Shown here: piece by piece, positions 28,674-36,759 of the stretch
How positions within the stretch are numbered: position 1 is the first letter of the stretch
Layout: each line of letters begins with the position of its first letter
From: an uncultured Lachnospiraceae bacterium
Lineage (GTDB): Bacteria > Bacillota > Clostridia > Lachnospirales > Anaerotignaceae
Direction: 5' to 3'
Assembly: GCA_944384295.1 (NCBI GenBank)
Contig: CALWSU010000003.1
Location: forward strand, 45,202-109,201
Length of the DNA stretch: 64,000 bases
Notes under the pieces: generated by a model
Told to the model about the DNA's origin: nothing
Seen by the model: only the letters and a program-made list of their open reading frames with translations
The model's database searches: none
Program-made: the position numbers and the translations under genes

Positions 28674-28779
28674 GTAACCGCTATATTATTGTACCATTAT
28701 TTAGGAAAAAATGCTATATAAAATATGTTAAATATTGTTTCTGCTTTTGTATTGAAAAATGTCATAAAAATTATAAATA

Positions 28780-28828
28780 AAAAATAACAGTTGTTTTTAT
28801 GATATTTGACAGACAACTGTTATTTTTG
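28780..28828 (-). terminator. Terminator after the FMN-binding-like gene
   Basis: Fourteen-bp perfect stem AAAATAACAGTTGT/ACAACTGTTATTTT with T residues on the minus strand, 11 bp after the stop codon. Confidence 0.75.
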
Positions 28829-28838
28829 TAATGGATTC

Positions 28839-29258
28839 TTATGCTTCTGCTTGTGCCAAACATTGTGCCACAGCATCTAAAAGTACTTGTGCAGAATAGG
28901 TTTGCTGTGACGATACATCTACTTGCTGTGCGGATTGATTTTGTATCACTTGTGCTGCAATCTCGTCCATTGTGCTTTCTACCATAGGATACATCACCGC
29001 GACGCTTTCCGCCATTTCCTGCATGGTTACTTGTGCAATTTTGCCATCATTGATTTCCACCGAAACAACTGCTTGTTCTGTACCCAACTGCACTGCGGCT
29101 TCATATGTACCATCTCGATACTGTCCAGTTTCCTCGCCTGCCCCCATACGCAGGAAAAATGTAATCAAACCCACTAATATGATGACACCCAATACCGCAA
29201 ATACCGCTGTTTTTAATAATTCCCGCATTTTGACAACGACAAATTTTGTATGCTGCAC
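28839..29258 (-). CDS. Membrane-anchored FMN-binding-domain-like protein
   Basis: About 139 residues. GTG at 29258, 10 nt after GGAGGG, is the preferred start; an ATG at 29228 is the alternative. A membrane helix (TAVFAVLGVIILVGLITFFL) lies near 18-38. The outer part starts GQYRDGTYEAAV and VVSVEINDGKIAQVTM, as in FMN_bind domains of the RnfG/NqrC type. In those domains FMN is bound to a Thr in an SGAT-like motif; here the matching place reads SSQQTYSAQVLL, so covalent flavinylation is uncertain. It is a one-gene unit with its own terminator. A redox role is only a suggestion. Confidence 0.65.
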   Translation of the reverse strand: MQHTKFVVVKMRELLKTAVFAVLGVIILVGLITFFLRMGAGEETGQYRDGTYEAAVQLGTEQAVVSVEINDGKIAQVTMQEMAESVAVMYPMVESTMDEIAAQVIQNQSAQQVDVSSQQTYSAQVLLDAVAQCLAQAEA

Positions 29259-29335
29259 GTCTTTTGCTCCCTCCAAACATATTGTTATCTTACATTATGA
29301 ACAGAAATCAAATAATATGCCTTTCTAACTCGTTC

Positions 29336-29364
29336 TTGCAAAAAATCTATTGCTTTTGTATCAT
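29336..29364 (+). promoter_or_regulatory. Promoter of addB
   Basis: TTGCAA (29336-29341), 17-nt spacer, TATCAT (29359-29364), 26 bp before the addB start. Confidence 0.5.
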
Positions 29365-29390
29365 GGAAGTACAACAAGGAGGAATCGTTT

Positions 29391-32300
29391 ATGGCATTAC
29401 GCTTTCTGATTGGAACCGCAGGCAGCGGCAAAACTTATCAATGTATACAAGAAATTGTTGCAAAACAAAAAACACAAAAAGGACGACAAATTTTACTGGT
29501 ACCAGAACAATTTACCTCACAAGCAGAACGGGATTTGACAATGGCGACAGGACAATCTGCCATATTGACCGCTGAAGTATTGAGTTTTGGTCGTTTGGCA
29601 TATCAAATTTTTGCAAAATCTGGATTGCGCCATACCAATACTGTAGATGATATTGGAAAACAAATGGCTTTACAAAAAATATTGTTGTCATATGCAGATA
29701 ACATTACCTATTTTCGCAATATGATGGATAAAAACGGTTTTGTAGACCAACTTGCTATGAGCATTTCAGAATTTTTTCAATATCAAATCACACCAGACAT
29801 GCTGCTGCAATTGGCACAAAATCAAAATTTACCGAATTCCGCACAAGAAAAATGTAAGGAAATGGCTTTGTTATATCAAGCCTATTTGGATTTTTTACAA
29901 TCTGACCATCTTTCCAGTGATGAAACACTTTCTTTATTGGCACAAAAACTATCATACACACAAGAAGCATTTTGTGATACCGAAATCTGGATTGATGGCT
30001 TTTATGGCTTCACACCGCAAGAATATGATGTCATCGCGCAATTGCTATGTATCTGTGAAAGAGTGACTGTGACATTGCCAATGGATCGCAACAGTTATTT
30101 TTCAAATTCATTGCCCCCTTATGCACCATTTTGGGAACCACATTTCACAAAATGTACATTAGATCACATCGCACAGCAAACAGGGATTGCGATAGAATCA
30201 CCTGTATTTTTTTCCTATAACCATCGTGTAAAAACAGAAACACTCCGATTTTTAGCAGAAAATTATTTTTATGCGTATTATAAGAAAAGCCCACATACCG
30301 ATGGCTTACACATTATTTCTTGTGCCACACGACAAGAAGAAATTACATTTGCCGCTGGAAAAATATTGGAATTGGTGCGTAAAAATTATTTGCGCTTTCG
30401 GGAAATCGCAATCGTCACCAATGCTTTAAGCAGTTACGAAAATAGTCTGCGTGGTATATTAAGCGAATATCAAATACCATACTTTATTGATACCAGAAAG
30501 GATATTTCCTCACATCCGCTTTTTACATTAGTACGGGCATTATTGGATTGTGTTGTATATGATTTTCGATATGAGGCAGTATGCAGTTATTTAAAATCTG
30601 GTCTGACGCCTATGCCGCAAGAAGATATTGATATATTGGAAAACTACCTATTAGCATATGGTATCAAAGGATATAAATGGCGACAAGAAAATTGGTCTTA
30701 TGGCTTCCAAGAGGGGCAAGAAGACGAACAAGCATATATCAATACATTGCGCCAACAAGTCATGGAACCTTTTGCCCCTTGGCAGAAACGCAAAAGAAAA
30801 AAAGTATATCCTTTACAAGAATTAGCGGCTGATTTGATACAACAACTCGATACTTTACAGATTGCAGAACGATTGACTGACTTAGCAGAACAAACCGAAC
30901 AGCCCGCAAAAGCAGAAGAACATCGTCAAATCTGGCAATCCTTTGTACAATTATTGCAAACGGCAGTAGATATTTTAGGCGATACCCCTGTCACACTTGC
31001 CGAATTTTCTAAAATATTACAGGCTGGTTTAGAGAAAAGCAGTATCGGTATCATACCTCCCACTGCGGATTGTTTGGTGATAGGGGATATTGAAAGAAGC
31101 CGACTGCCTGAAATCCGTGTATTATTTGTATTGGGCGTCAACGAAGGCGTATTGCCCTCACCTGCGCAAACACAAGGTATCTTTTCGGAAACCGAAAGAG
31201 ATGCCATACAACAAAATGGCATCACATTAGCACCAGATGGCAAAAGGAAGTTATTTGAAGAACAATTCTTAATCTATCGTGGACTTTCCAAACCGTCTGA
31301 AGCATTGTATATGACTTATGCCAACGGGGATATAGAGGGCAAAGGTATGTTTCCTTCTGCACTGATTGAACGTATTTGTCGTATGTTCCCGAACTTACAG
31401 ATACAAACCAGTGACACATTGCCTTTGGATATGCTTGCACCTGCTACCTGTTTTCATCACCTAGGCGCATTTATGCAGGATTATGCTTCTGATACAGCAG
31501 CTTTTGCCACTTATTGGCAAGATATATATAGTTTCTTTGCCACTTCGCCACAATGGCAAGAAAGATTAGAACTTTTGCAGAATGGATTTTTACCACAAGC
31601 ATATCAAAATCGGCTTTCGCCAGAAATTGCAAAATCTTTGTATGGAAATAATATACTTTCGAGCGTATCTCGTTTAGAACGTTTCGCTGCATGCCCATTT
31701 GCCTATTTTGCGGAATATGGTTTGCAAGCAAAACCCAGACAAATTTATCAGCTGCACACACCTGATTTGGGTATCTTATTCCATCAAGTATTGGAAAGTT
31801 TTTGTACACAACTGGAACAAGACAATGTCGATTGGCAAAACCTAACACAAGAGGAAACAGAAAATCGTATTTCTCTTGCAGTCGATGTATCTGCTCCAAA
31901 AATTGGTAACGAAATTCTTTTGGATAGTGCCGCAAATCGTTATTTGGTTCGCCGGCTCAAGCGTATTTCCAAACGAGCAGCTTGGGCATTGGTACGGCAT
32001 ATTCAAAGCGGCAGCTTTATCCCCAAAGGCTATGAAATCGGGTTTGGACCTCAAGAAGCATTACCGCCCATCATCATTTCTATGGCAGATGGCAGCAAAC
32101 TGATTTTACGCGGAAAAATAGACCGCGTAGACATATTAGATGCCAATGGTGTGGAGTATGTCAAAATCATTGATTACAAGTCTGGTAATACCGCATTTCG
32201 TTTACAAGATATTTATTATGGGCTGCAATTGCAATTATTGCTTTATTTAGATGCTTTCTTAAAAGAAAATCCAGATGCAAAAACCTGTCCCGGCGGCGCA

Positions 32301-32813
32301 TTTTATTTTCATATTGCAGACCCTTCTATTTCCGTTTCTTCTGAAATTTCAGAACAAGAATTAGAAGAACTGCTTTATCAAAAAATGCAGATGTCTGGAT
32401 TAGTATTAGATGACCCCACTGTCATACAAGCCATCGACCATGTGTTTGTAGATGAAAAAACAGGACAAATGGCTGGTTGTGCTTCTTCCATCATTCCTTT
32501 GCAATATACCAAAGCTGGAAGACCTTCTGCTTCTTCTTTGCTGGCATCGAAAGAGGAATATCAAAAATTAATGGATTTCACGGCAAAACGAGCTGCTACC
32601 ATAGGCGAAAACATGAAATCTGGTACCATACAACCAGCGCCATACCGCAAAGGAGATGCCACACCTTGCCAATATTGTATATTTTCTTCGATTTGCCGTT
32701 ATGATTATGAGAACCAACCACACTATCGCGATTTGAAAAAAATCCGTTTAGAAGATTTTTGGGCAGAACATCCAGCTGAATTATTTGACCCGAACAAAAC
32801 AGAAGAAGAATAG
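29391..32813 (+). CDS. addB: AddB subunit of the AddAB helicase-nuclease
   Basis: The 1140-residue subunit of the Chi-regulated double-strand-break resection enzyme. The N-terminus has a Walker A (LIGTAGSGKTY, 6-16) followed by PEQFTSQAE. The C-terminal RecB-like nuclease domain shows the metal motif VKIIDYKSGNTA near residue 925. The Fe-S staple cysteines are one in AACPFAYF (about 771) and three in CQYCIFSSIC (1093-1102), which identify AddB rather than RexB-like variants lacking the cluster. The ATG follows AAGGAGG. The partner addA is not downstream: a thioesterase gene and a terminator follow instead, so AddA must be encoded elsewhere. Confidence 0.94.
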   Translation: MALRFLIGTAGSGKTYQCIQEIVAKQKTQKGRQILLVPEQFTSQAERDLTMATGQSAILTAEVLSFGRLAYQIFAKSGLRHTNTVDDIGKQMALQKILLSYADNITYFRNMMDKNGFVDQLAMSISEFFQYQITPDMLLQLAQNQNLPNSAQEKCKEMALLYQAYLDFLQSDHLSSDETLSLLAQKLSYTQEAFCDTEIWIDGFYGFTPQEYDVIAQLLCICERVTVTLPMDRNSYFSNSLPPYAPFWEPHFTKCTLDHIAQQTGIAIESPVFFSYNHRVKTETLRFLAENYFYAYYKKSPHTDGLHIISCATRQEEITFAAGKILELVRKNYLRFREIAIVTNALSSYENSLRGILSEYQIPYFIDTRKDISSHPLFTLVRALLDCVVYDFRYEAVCSYLKSGLTPMPQEDIDILENYLLAYGIKGYKWRQENWSYGFQEGQEDEQAYINTLRQQVMEPFAPWQKRKRKKVYPLQELAADLIQQLDTLQIAERLTDLAEQTEQPAKAEEHRQIWQSFVQLLQTAVDILGDTPVTLAEFSKILQAGLEKSSIGIIPPTADCLVIGDIERSRLPEIRVLFVLGVNEGVLPSPAQTQGIFSETERDAIQQNGITLAPDGKRKLFEEQFLIYRGLSKPSEALYMTYANGDIEGKGMFPSALIERICRMFPNLQIQTSDTLPLDMLAPATCFHHLGAFMQDYASDTAAFATYWQDIYSFFATSPQWQERLELLQNGFLPQAYQNRLSPEIAKSLYGNNILSSVSRLERFAACPFAYFAEYGLQAKPRQIYQLHTPDLGILFHQVLESFCTQLEQDNVDWQNLTQEETENRISLAVDVSAPKIGNEILLDSAANRYLVRRLKRISKRAAWALVRHIQSGSFIPKGYEIGFGPQEALPPIIISMADGSKLILRGKIDRVDILDANGVEYVKIIDYKSGNTAFRLQDIYYGLQLQLLLYLDAFLKENPDAKTCPGGAFYFHIADPSISVSSEISEQELEELLYQKMQMSGLVLDDPTVIQAIDHVFVDEKTGQMAGCASSIIPLQYTKAGRPSASSLLASKEEYQKLMDFTAKRAATIGENMKSGTIQPAPYRKGDATPCQYCIFSSICRYDYENQPHYRDLKKIRLEDFWAEHPAELFDPNKTEEE

Positions 32814-32822
32814 GAGTATATT

Positions 32823-33266
32823 ATGAATTGCCAAGAATTTACTACATTTTTACAGGAACAAATTCCTTTGACTGCCGCCATGCAATTACAAACAGATTTC
32901 TTTTCTAAAGAAAAGATTCGTCTATCTGTACCACTGGCACCAAACAAAAATGATAAAAATACAGGGTTTGGTGGTAGTATTGCATGTCTGTTGACAGTAT
33001 GCGGCTGGTCTATGATGTATGCCAATTTTCAGACACAATTTCCAGATGCAAAAATCGTTGTGCAAAAAAGCGAACTACGTTATCTCGCCCCCATTACAGA
33101 TGATTTTTATGCTGTTTGCCAATGTACCGATATTGCTGCAAAAGAATCTGTTTGCGAAAATTTACAACGTCATGGAAAAGGAAAATTGTCCTTGCATATA
33201 GATTGTTATTGTAAAGATGTGCTTTCTGCAACCTTGGACGGAACGTATTATATCATACAGGCATAA
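32823..33266 (+). CDS. YiiD-C-type hotdog thioesterase-like protein
   Basis: A 147-residue protein resembling the YiiD C-terminal domain, a hotdog-fold family of putative thioesterases. The family mark NKNDKNTGFGGSIACLL lies near residues 41-57, in the position where hotdog enzymes place their active-site loop and central helix. A C-terminal beta region (KLSLHIDCYCKD) completes the fold. AGGAG precedes the ATG, 9 bp after addB, so it is probably on the addB transcript. The substrate is unknown. Confidence 0.75.
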   Translation: MNCQEFTTFLQEQIPLTAAMQLQTDFFSKEKIRLSVPLAPNKNDKNTGFGGSIACLLTVCGWSMMYANFQTQFPDAKIVVQKSELRYLAPITDDFYAVCQCTDIAAKESVCENLQRHGKGKLSLHIDCYCKDVLSATLDGTYYIIQA

Positions 33267-33272
33267 AAAGAA

Positions 33273-33318
33273 ATGGGTTTGTCCAACAAAATGATGCTAA
33301 GACAAACCCATATTTTTT
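33273..33318. terminator. Terminator between the thioesterase and the Ig/coiled-coil gene
   Basis: Eleven-bp perfect stem ATGGGTTTGTC/GACAAACCCAT with a T run on the plus strand, 6 bp after the thioesterase stop. It probably serves the plus strand. Confidence 0.8.
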
Positions 33319-33400
33319 ATACTATATTAGCCAAAATTCTTGCGCTTCTTCTTTCATTCATAGTATTTTCCGAATATATTTTTACAAAATTTTTTTGCAA

Positions 33401-34240
33401 TCAGGAAGCACATTTTTTACATGGTGTCAAACCACGATTGACTGCATCATCTAATGTTGTTGGTGTATATGTTCCACCATTGCAATTATTGTCATAGTGA
33501 TACCGTTTGCCTGTAGGTGTTACATACACTGTGCGGCTATTGGATTGTTGCTGTGCTTGCTGTTGTGCTGCTTCTTGCTCTGCCTGTACTTGTTCTGCGG
33601 CTTCCAGACGTTCCTGTTCTGCCTGTTCAGCAGCAAGGCGTTCTTGTTCCACTTTTTCAGCAGCAAGGCGTTCTTGTTCCGCCTGTTCCGCTTCCAAACG
33701 CTCTTTTTCTGCTTGCTCTGCAGCAATTCGTTCTTCATCGACAATGGTAATCTTAATAGAATTGCTTTCTACATTCTCACTATGTAACGTAATATTGACT
33801 TCACCTTCTGTTTTGGGCTGTAATTTTATACGACCATCTGACAAACTCACTTCTGCAATGCTAGTATCAGAGGATTCCACTTCTAACCGCGATAAATCTG
33901 CGTTTTCTGGTGTATAACTCCATGATAATTCTGGTGTTTCTTTGATATCTATTGGTGTTTCTATTGCAGACAATGACAAGGTTTTTAGTTCTGTATCTTT
34001 CTGCGAACTTATGGCACCCCATGCCAACAATATCACAATCACAATGATAAGAATTTTCCATTTTTTCTTTTTAGATTTTTGTTTTGATGTGGATAAATTA
34101 TGTATATTCTGTTTTTGACTATGCGCAGCAGCATACACTATACTTTCTAGTGCATTGCTTGCAACACTCACACAATCTTGATTGATATGAAATTTTACTT
34201 TTGGCAACATTGGAATACCTTTTTGTATACATAACCCCAT
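33401..34240 (-). CDS. Membrane protein with Ig-like domain, coiled-coil repeats and C-terminal Cys motif
   Basis: A 279-residue protein. ATG at 34240 follows GAGAGGGGA; the longer frame to 34351 has no such site. In order: a short cytosolic part, a basic stretch and one membrane helix (WKILIIVIVILLAWGAISS, about 61-79), an outer beta domain like bacterial Ig type 2 (ELSWSYTPENADLS, SDTSIAEVS, KTEGEVNITL), about five 10-residue repeats of the form AAEQAEQERL expected to form a coiled coil, a Gln-rich segment, and a C-terminal module VYVTPTGKRYHYDNNC ending GLTPCKKC. That Cys/His module recurs at the end of many Firmicute surface and nuclease proteins and probably binds metal. The function is unknown. 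Confidence 0.75.
   Translation of the reverse strand: MGLCIQKGIPMLPKVKFHINQDCVSVASNALESIVYAAAHSQKQNIHNLSTSKQKSKKKKWKILIIVIVILLAWGAISSQKDTELKTLSLSAIETPIDIKETPELSWSYTPENADLSRLEVESSDTSIAEVSLSDGRIKLQPKTEGEVNITLHSENVESNSIKITIVDEERIAAEQAEKERLEAEQAEQERLAAEKVEQERLAAEQAEQERLEAAEQVQAEQEAAQQQAQQQSNSRTVYVTPTGKRYHYDNNCNGGTYTPTTLDDAVNRGLTPCKKCAS
33601..33738 (-). repeat. 30-bp tandem repeats coding for the coiled coil
   Basis: Four full 30-bp units (33601, 33631, 33661, 33691) and a partial fifth, with third-position differences between units. They encode 10-residue repeats ending ERL. The repeat lies within the reading frame, so copy-number change would preserve it. Confidence 0.8.
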
Positions 34241-34409
34241 GATACTTCCCCTCTCCCATTTACAAAAATTTCTATTTTGTGACATAAATTGTTTTATAGT
34301 GGTTTTATTTTCACATATTAGCATAGATTTGTAAATATTCATTTTGTCCAAAAATTTTTAATTGGAAAAAACATCTGCAAAAAAGCTACTTCATAAGAGG
34401 AACTGTTTC

Positions 34410-34460
34410 ACAAAAACAAAATTGGCTGAAATCCTTGAAGTGCAAAGAATTTCAGCCATT
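34410..34460 (-). terminator. Terminator of the EamA transporter gene
   Basis: Minus-strand GGCTGAAAT/ATTTCAGCC stem followed by a T-rich tract, about 25 bp after the stop codon. Confidence 0.7.
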
Positions 34461-34483
34461 CCATTTTTATTGAAGTTGTTTTT

Positions 34484-35440
34484 TTATTCTTTTCCTGATT
34501 CGATAGGTTCTGATGTTGTATCTTTTACTTCTGCTTGAGATTGTTTCATAGAACAAAAAGAAAGCAGCATCACAGTACTCAATATGAAAATAAATCCAAC
34601 AATGTCTAGCCAATGAAATACAGAACCCAAAAATAATGCTGATACCACAATCGCTGTCACAGGCTCAGTTGCACCCAATAAACTGCCCATAAACGCCCCT
34701 AATATCGAAACACCTTTTAAGTAAAGCGAAAATGCTATGGCAGTACCAATCACCACAACACCCACCAGACACACAATCGTCATCGTATCAAAAGGGATTC
34801 CATTTTTCCATGGTCTTGCAATCAAGGATAATGCAATGCCTGCAAACAACATACTATATCCTACTACAACATATACACCGTATTTTCTCATTACATTGCC
34901 TACCAGCAGATTATAGAATGTCGCACCCAATGCAGATAATAACCCAAACAGCAAAGCTTGATTGGTCAACTGCATACTATGAATATTACCATGTGTACTT
35001 AATAGAAAAATGCCTAACAATGCCATTGCAATTGCTAACAATTCATATCCTTTGGGTAAACGCAATTGTCGTACACAAACATAAATCAAAATTATGGTTG
35101 GCGCGAGAGATTGCAAAACCGTTGCTGTACCTGCATTGGAATAACTGACCGCAGCAAAATAGGTATATTGACAAAATAACATTCCTAAAAAAGAAAATAT
35201 CAATAAATCTTTCAAATCTTTTTTATTGTGAAATACTGCATTCATTTTTTTGCCAGTATTCATATATCCCAATATCACCAACAAAATGCCCGCACTCAAT
35301 AAACGTATAGATACCAGCCATTCGGCTGTTGCGCCTTTTTCTTGGAATAAATACTGTCCAAAACAACCAGAGATACCCCAGCAAACACCGCCCAATAATG
35401 TCAATATGATTCCTTTCTTTTTACTTGCTGTCTGTTCCAT
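34484..35440 (-). CDS. EamA/DMT family transporter
   Basis: The 318 residues contain about ten membrane helices in two five-helix halves, each an EamA domain. The first half starts GIILTLLGGVCWGISGCFGQ and ends ALLGIFLLSTHGN; the second starts ALLFGLLSALGATFYNLLVG and ends LLSF near 300. The family exports small metabolites such as amino acids or nucleosides; the substrate here cannot be read from sequence. Two in-frame or near ATG choices exist at the 5' end; 35440 is used, with AAAGGA about 12 nt ahead. It is a single-gene unit with its own promoter and terminator. Confidence 0.88.
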   Translation of the reverse strand: MEQTASKKKGIILTLLGGVCWGISGCFGQYLFQEKGATAEWLVSIRLLSAGILLVILGYMNTGKKMNAVFHNKKDLKDLLIFSFLGMLFCQYTYFAAVSYSNAGTATVLQSLAPTIILIYVCVRQLRLPKGYELLAIAMALLGIFLLSTHGNIHSMQLTNQALLFGLLSALGATFYNLLVGNVMRKYGVYVVVGYSMLFAGIALSLIARPWKNGIPFDTMTIVCLVGVVVIGTAIAFSLYLKGVSILGAFMGSLLGATEPVTAIVVSALFLGSVFHWLDIVGFIFILSTVMLLSFCSMKQSQAEVKDTTSEPIESGKE

Positions 35441-35494
35441 CGTTCATAAATTCCTTTCTTGCCCAAACCATATATTTTTATTCAGATACGATTC

Positions 35495-35523
35495 ATCATA
35501 CCTGTTATGCAACAGAAAATCAA
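35495..35523 (-). promoter_or_regulatory. Promoter of the EamA transporter gene
   Basis: Minus-strand TTGATT (35518-35523), 17-nt spacer, TATGAT (35495-35500). Confidence 0.6.
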
Positions 35524-35546
35524 GTGTCCTTTCTATCATTTTTTTG

Positions 35547-36446
35547 TTATAGTTCTTTCTTCTCATATGGGTTGACATGCACCATACAATGCTTGACTTC
35601 GGGAAAATTTTCTTCAATCGCATGATGTACTTGTTCTGCAATTTCATGGGCTGCAAACAATGTCAAACTGCCATCTGCCGCAATTTCTACATCTACATAG
35701 GCTCTTGCGCCAAATTGTCTTGTCTGTATGCTGTCAATCTGCAAAACGCCTGCTTGTTCTGCTACAACTGTACGCATACGCTCTAATGTCTGTGCATCAC
35801 AAGCGGTATCCATCATTTTATCTATGGCATCTTTGAAAATATCATAAGACGCTTTGATAATGAATAAGCAAATCACAACACTTGCAATGGGGTCACAAAT
35901 TGGAAAACCAAGCATTGCGCCGCCAATCCCTACCAAACTACCTACAGAAGAAAGTGCATCAGAACGATGATGCCATGCATCTGCCATCAATGCACCTGAG
36001 TTGACTTGTTTTGCTGCATGTCTGGTATAGTGATACATACCTTCTTTTACGACGATAGATAATATAGCTGCCACCAATGCCAATTTGCCTGGCACTTCTA
36101 AAACCGTTTGTTCCCCAAAGATTTTTTCAATCCCACTTGCACCAATCATAAAACCTGTGACACATAATACCATTGCCAATAAAATCGCAGCAACACATTC
36201 CAATCTTTCATGTCCGTACTGATGGTTATCATCTGAAGCCTTTCCTGACATTTTATAACCTACCATAACAATAATGGTGCTAAATACATCAGAAGCCGAA
36301 TGTACACCATCTGATACCATTGCGCCAGAACGTGCCAGCAATCCTGCTGCAACCTTGAATATGGATAATACCACATTGACTACCATACTATTGACCGAAA
36401 CACGCATCACAATTTTTTCATTTTGTTTTGCCAAATCAGTTGTCAT
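35547..36446 (-). CDS. Cation diffusion facilitator (CDF) metal transporter
   Basis: A 299-residue CDF protein, which exports divalent metals such as Zn, Fe, Mn or Co by proton exchange. ATG at 36446 with GGAGGG upstream is chosen; a longer frame running back to 36680 crosses the leader hairpins and promoter. Six membrane helices are expected. The metal-site pair is seen as SDGVHSASD (His/Asp in helix 2) and DAWHHRSDA (helix 5); the D-x3-D pattern here is D-GVHSAS-D and H-HRS-D. The C-terminal cytosolic domain (about 215-299) has the ferredoxin-like dimer fold (QIDSIQTRQFGARAYVDVEI). Metal specificity is not clear. Transcription passes a structured leader and terminator. Confidence 0.92.
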   Translation of the reverse strand: MTTDLAKQNEKIVMRVSVNSMVVNVVLSIFKVAAGLLARSGAMVSDGVHSASDVFSTIIVMVGYKMSGKASDDNHQYGHERLECVAAILLAMVLCVTGFMIGASGIEKIFGEQTVLEVPGKLALVAAILSIVVKEGMYHYTRHAAKQVNSGALMADAWHHRSDALSSVGSLVGIGGAMLGFPICDPIASVVICLFIIKASYDIFKDAIDKMMDTACDAQTLERMRTVVAEQAGVLQIDSIQTRQFGARAYVDVEIAADGSLTLFAAHEIAEQVHHAIEENFPEVKHCMVHVNPYEKKEL

Positions 36447-36486
36447 TTTGATTCCCTCCGTTTGATAAATGCGACTGCCACAGATA

Positions 36487-36537
36487 CAAAAAAAGACACT
36501 CGTAGAACATGAAAAAAACCGTCCCACGAATGTCTTT
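36487..36537 (-). terminator. Intrinsic terminator in the leader of the CDF gene (attenuator)
   Basis: Minus-strand AAAGACATTCGT pairs with ACGAGTGTCTTT (one mismatch) and is followed by seven T. It lies between the promoter and the gene, 41 bp before the start codon, so it must be read through for expression. Confidence 0.8.
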
Positions 36538-36540
36538 TCA

Positions 36541-36640
36541 TTCGCTGCATCATATGCCCGACCACACGGAAATTGCTTTTTCCGCTGTCTGCTCAGTTTG
36601 TACTGTATATGCGAGAATTGCTCGTAGTGTGCAGTGCAAA
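36541..36640 (-). ncRNA. Structured leader RNA, candidate orphan riboswitch of the CDF gene
   Basis: The 100 nt directly after the predicted start of transcription fold into a closed multi-branch structure. P1 pairs TTTG(CA)CTGCA (36630-36640) with TGCAGCGAA (36541-36549). Inside are CGAG/CTCG (36612-36624), CAGT/ACTG (36594-36605) and CGGAAA/TTTCCG (36567-36584). A further helix may form between CATAT and ATATG in the junctions. A terminator follows. The architecture is that of an aptamer with an expression platform, but I cannot match it to yybP-ykoY (Mn), NiCo/czcD, M-box or any other class I know. Confidence 0.55.
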
Positions 36641-36651
36641 GATTTTTTATG

Positions 36652-36680
36652 ATTTTATTCGATTTTTGCGCATTTGTCAA
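36652..36680 (-). promoter_or_regulatory. Promoter of the CDF gene and its leader
   Basis: Minus-strand TTGACA (36675-36680), 17-nt spacer, TAAAAT (36652-36657). Predicted start of transcription is near 36645, giving a leader of about 200 nt. Confidence 0.75.
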
Positions 36681-36712
36681 GGCAAACTTTTATTTCCCTA
36701 GCTTCCCGTAGT

Positions 36713-36754
36713 ACAAAAACAAACAGGAAGTTTTCTCATAAAAAACTTCCTGTC
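36713..36754 (-). terminator. Terminator of the hrcA-grpE-dnaK-dnaJ operon
   Basis: Perfect 12-bp stem ACAGGAAGTTTT/AAAACTTCCTGT followed on the minus strand by T residues, a few bp after dnaJ. Confidence 0.8.
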
Positions 36755-36759
36755 GGTTT

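Noticed and set aside
33601..33738. Regular 30-bp repeats as a possible CRISPR array or minisatellite
   Set aside because: The units are contiguous with no spacers, lie in frame and encode a coiled coil.
36447..36680. N-terminal extension of the CDF transporter up to an ATG at 36680
   Set aside because: It would translate through the promoter, the leader fold and the terminator, and lacks membrane-protein character; ATG 36446 has a strong Shine-Dalgarno.
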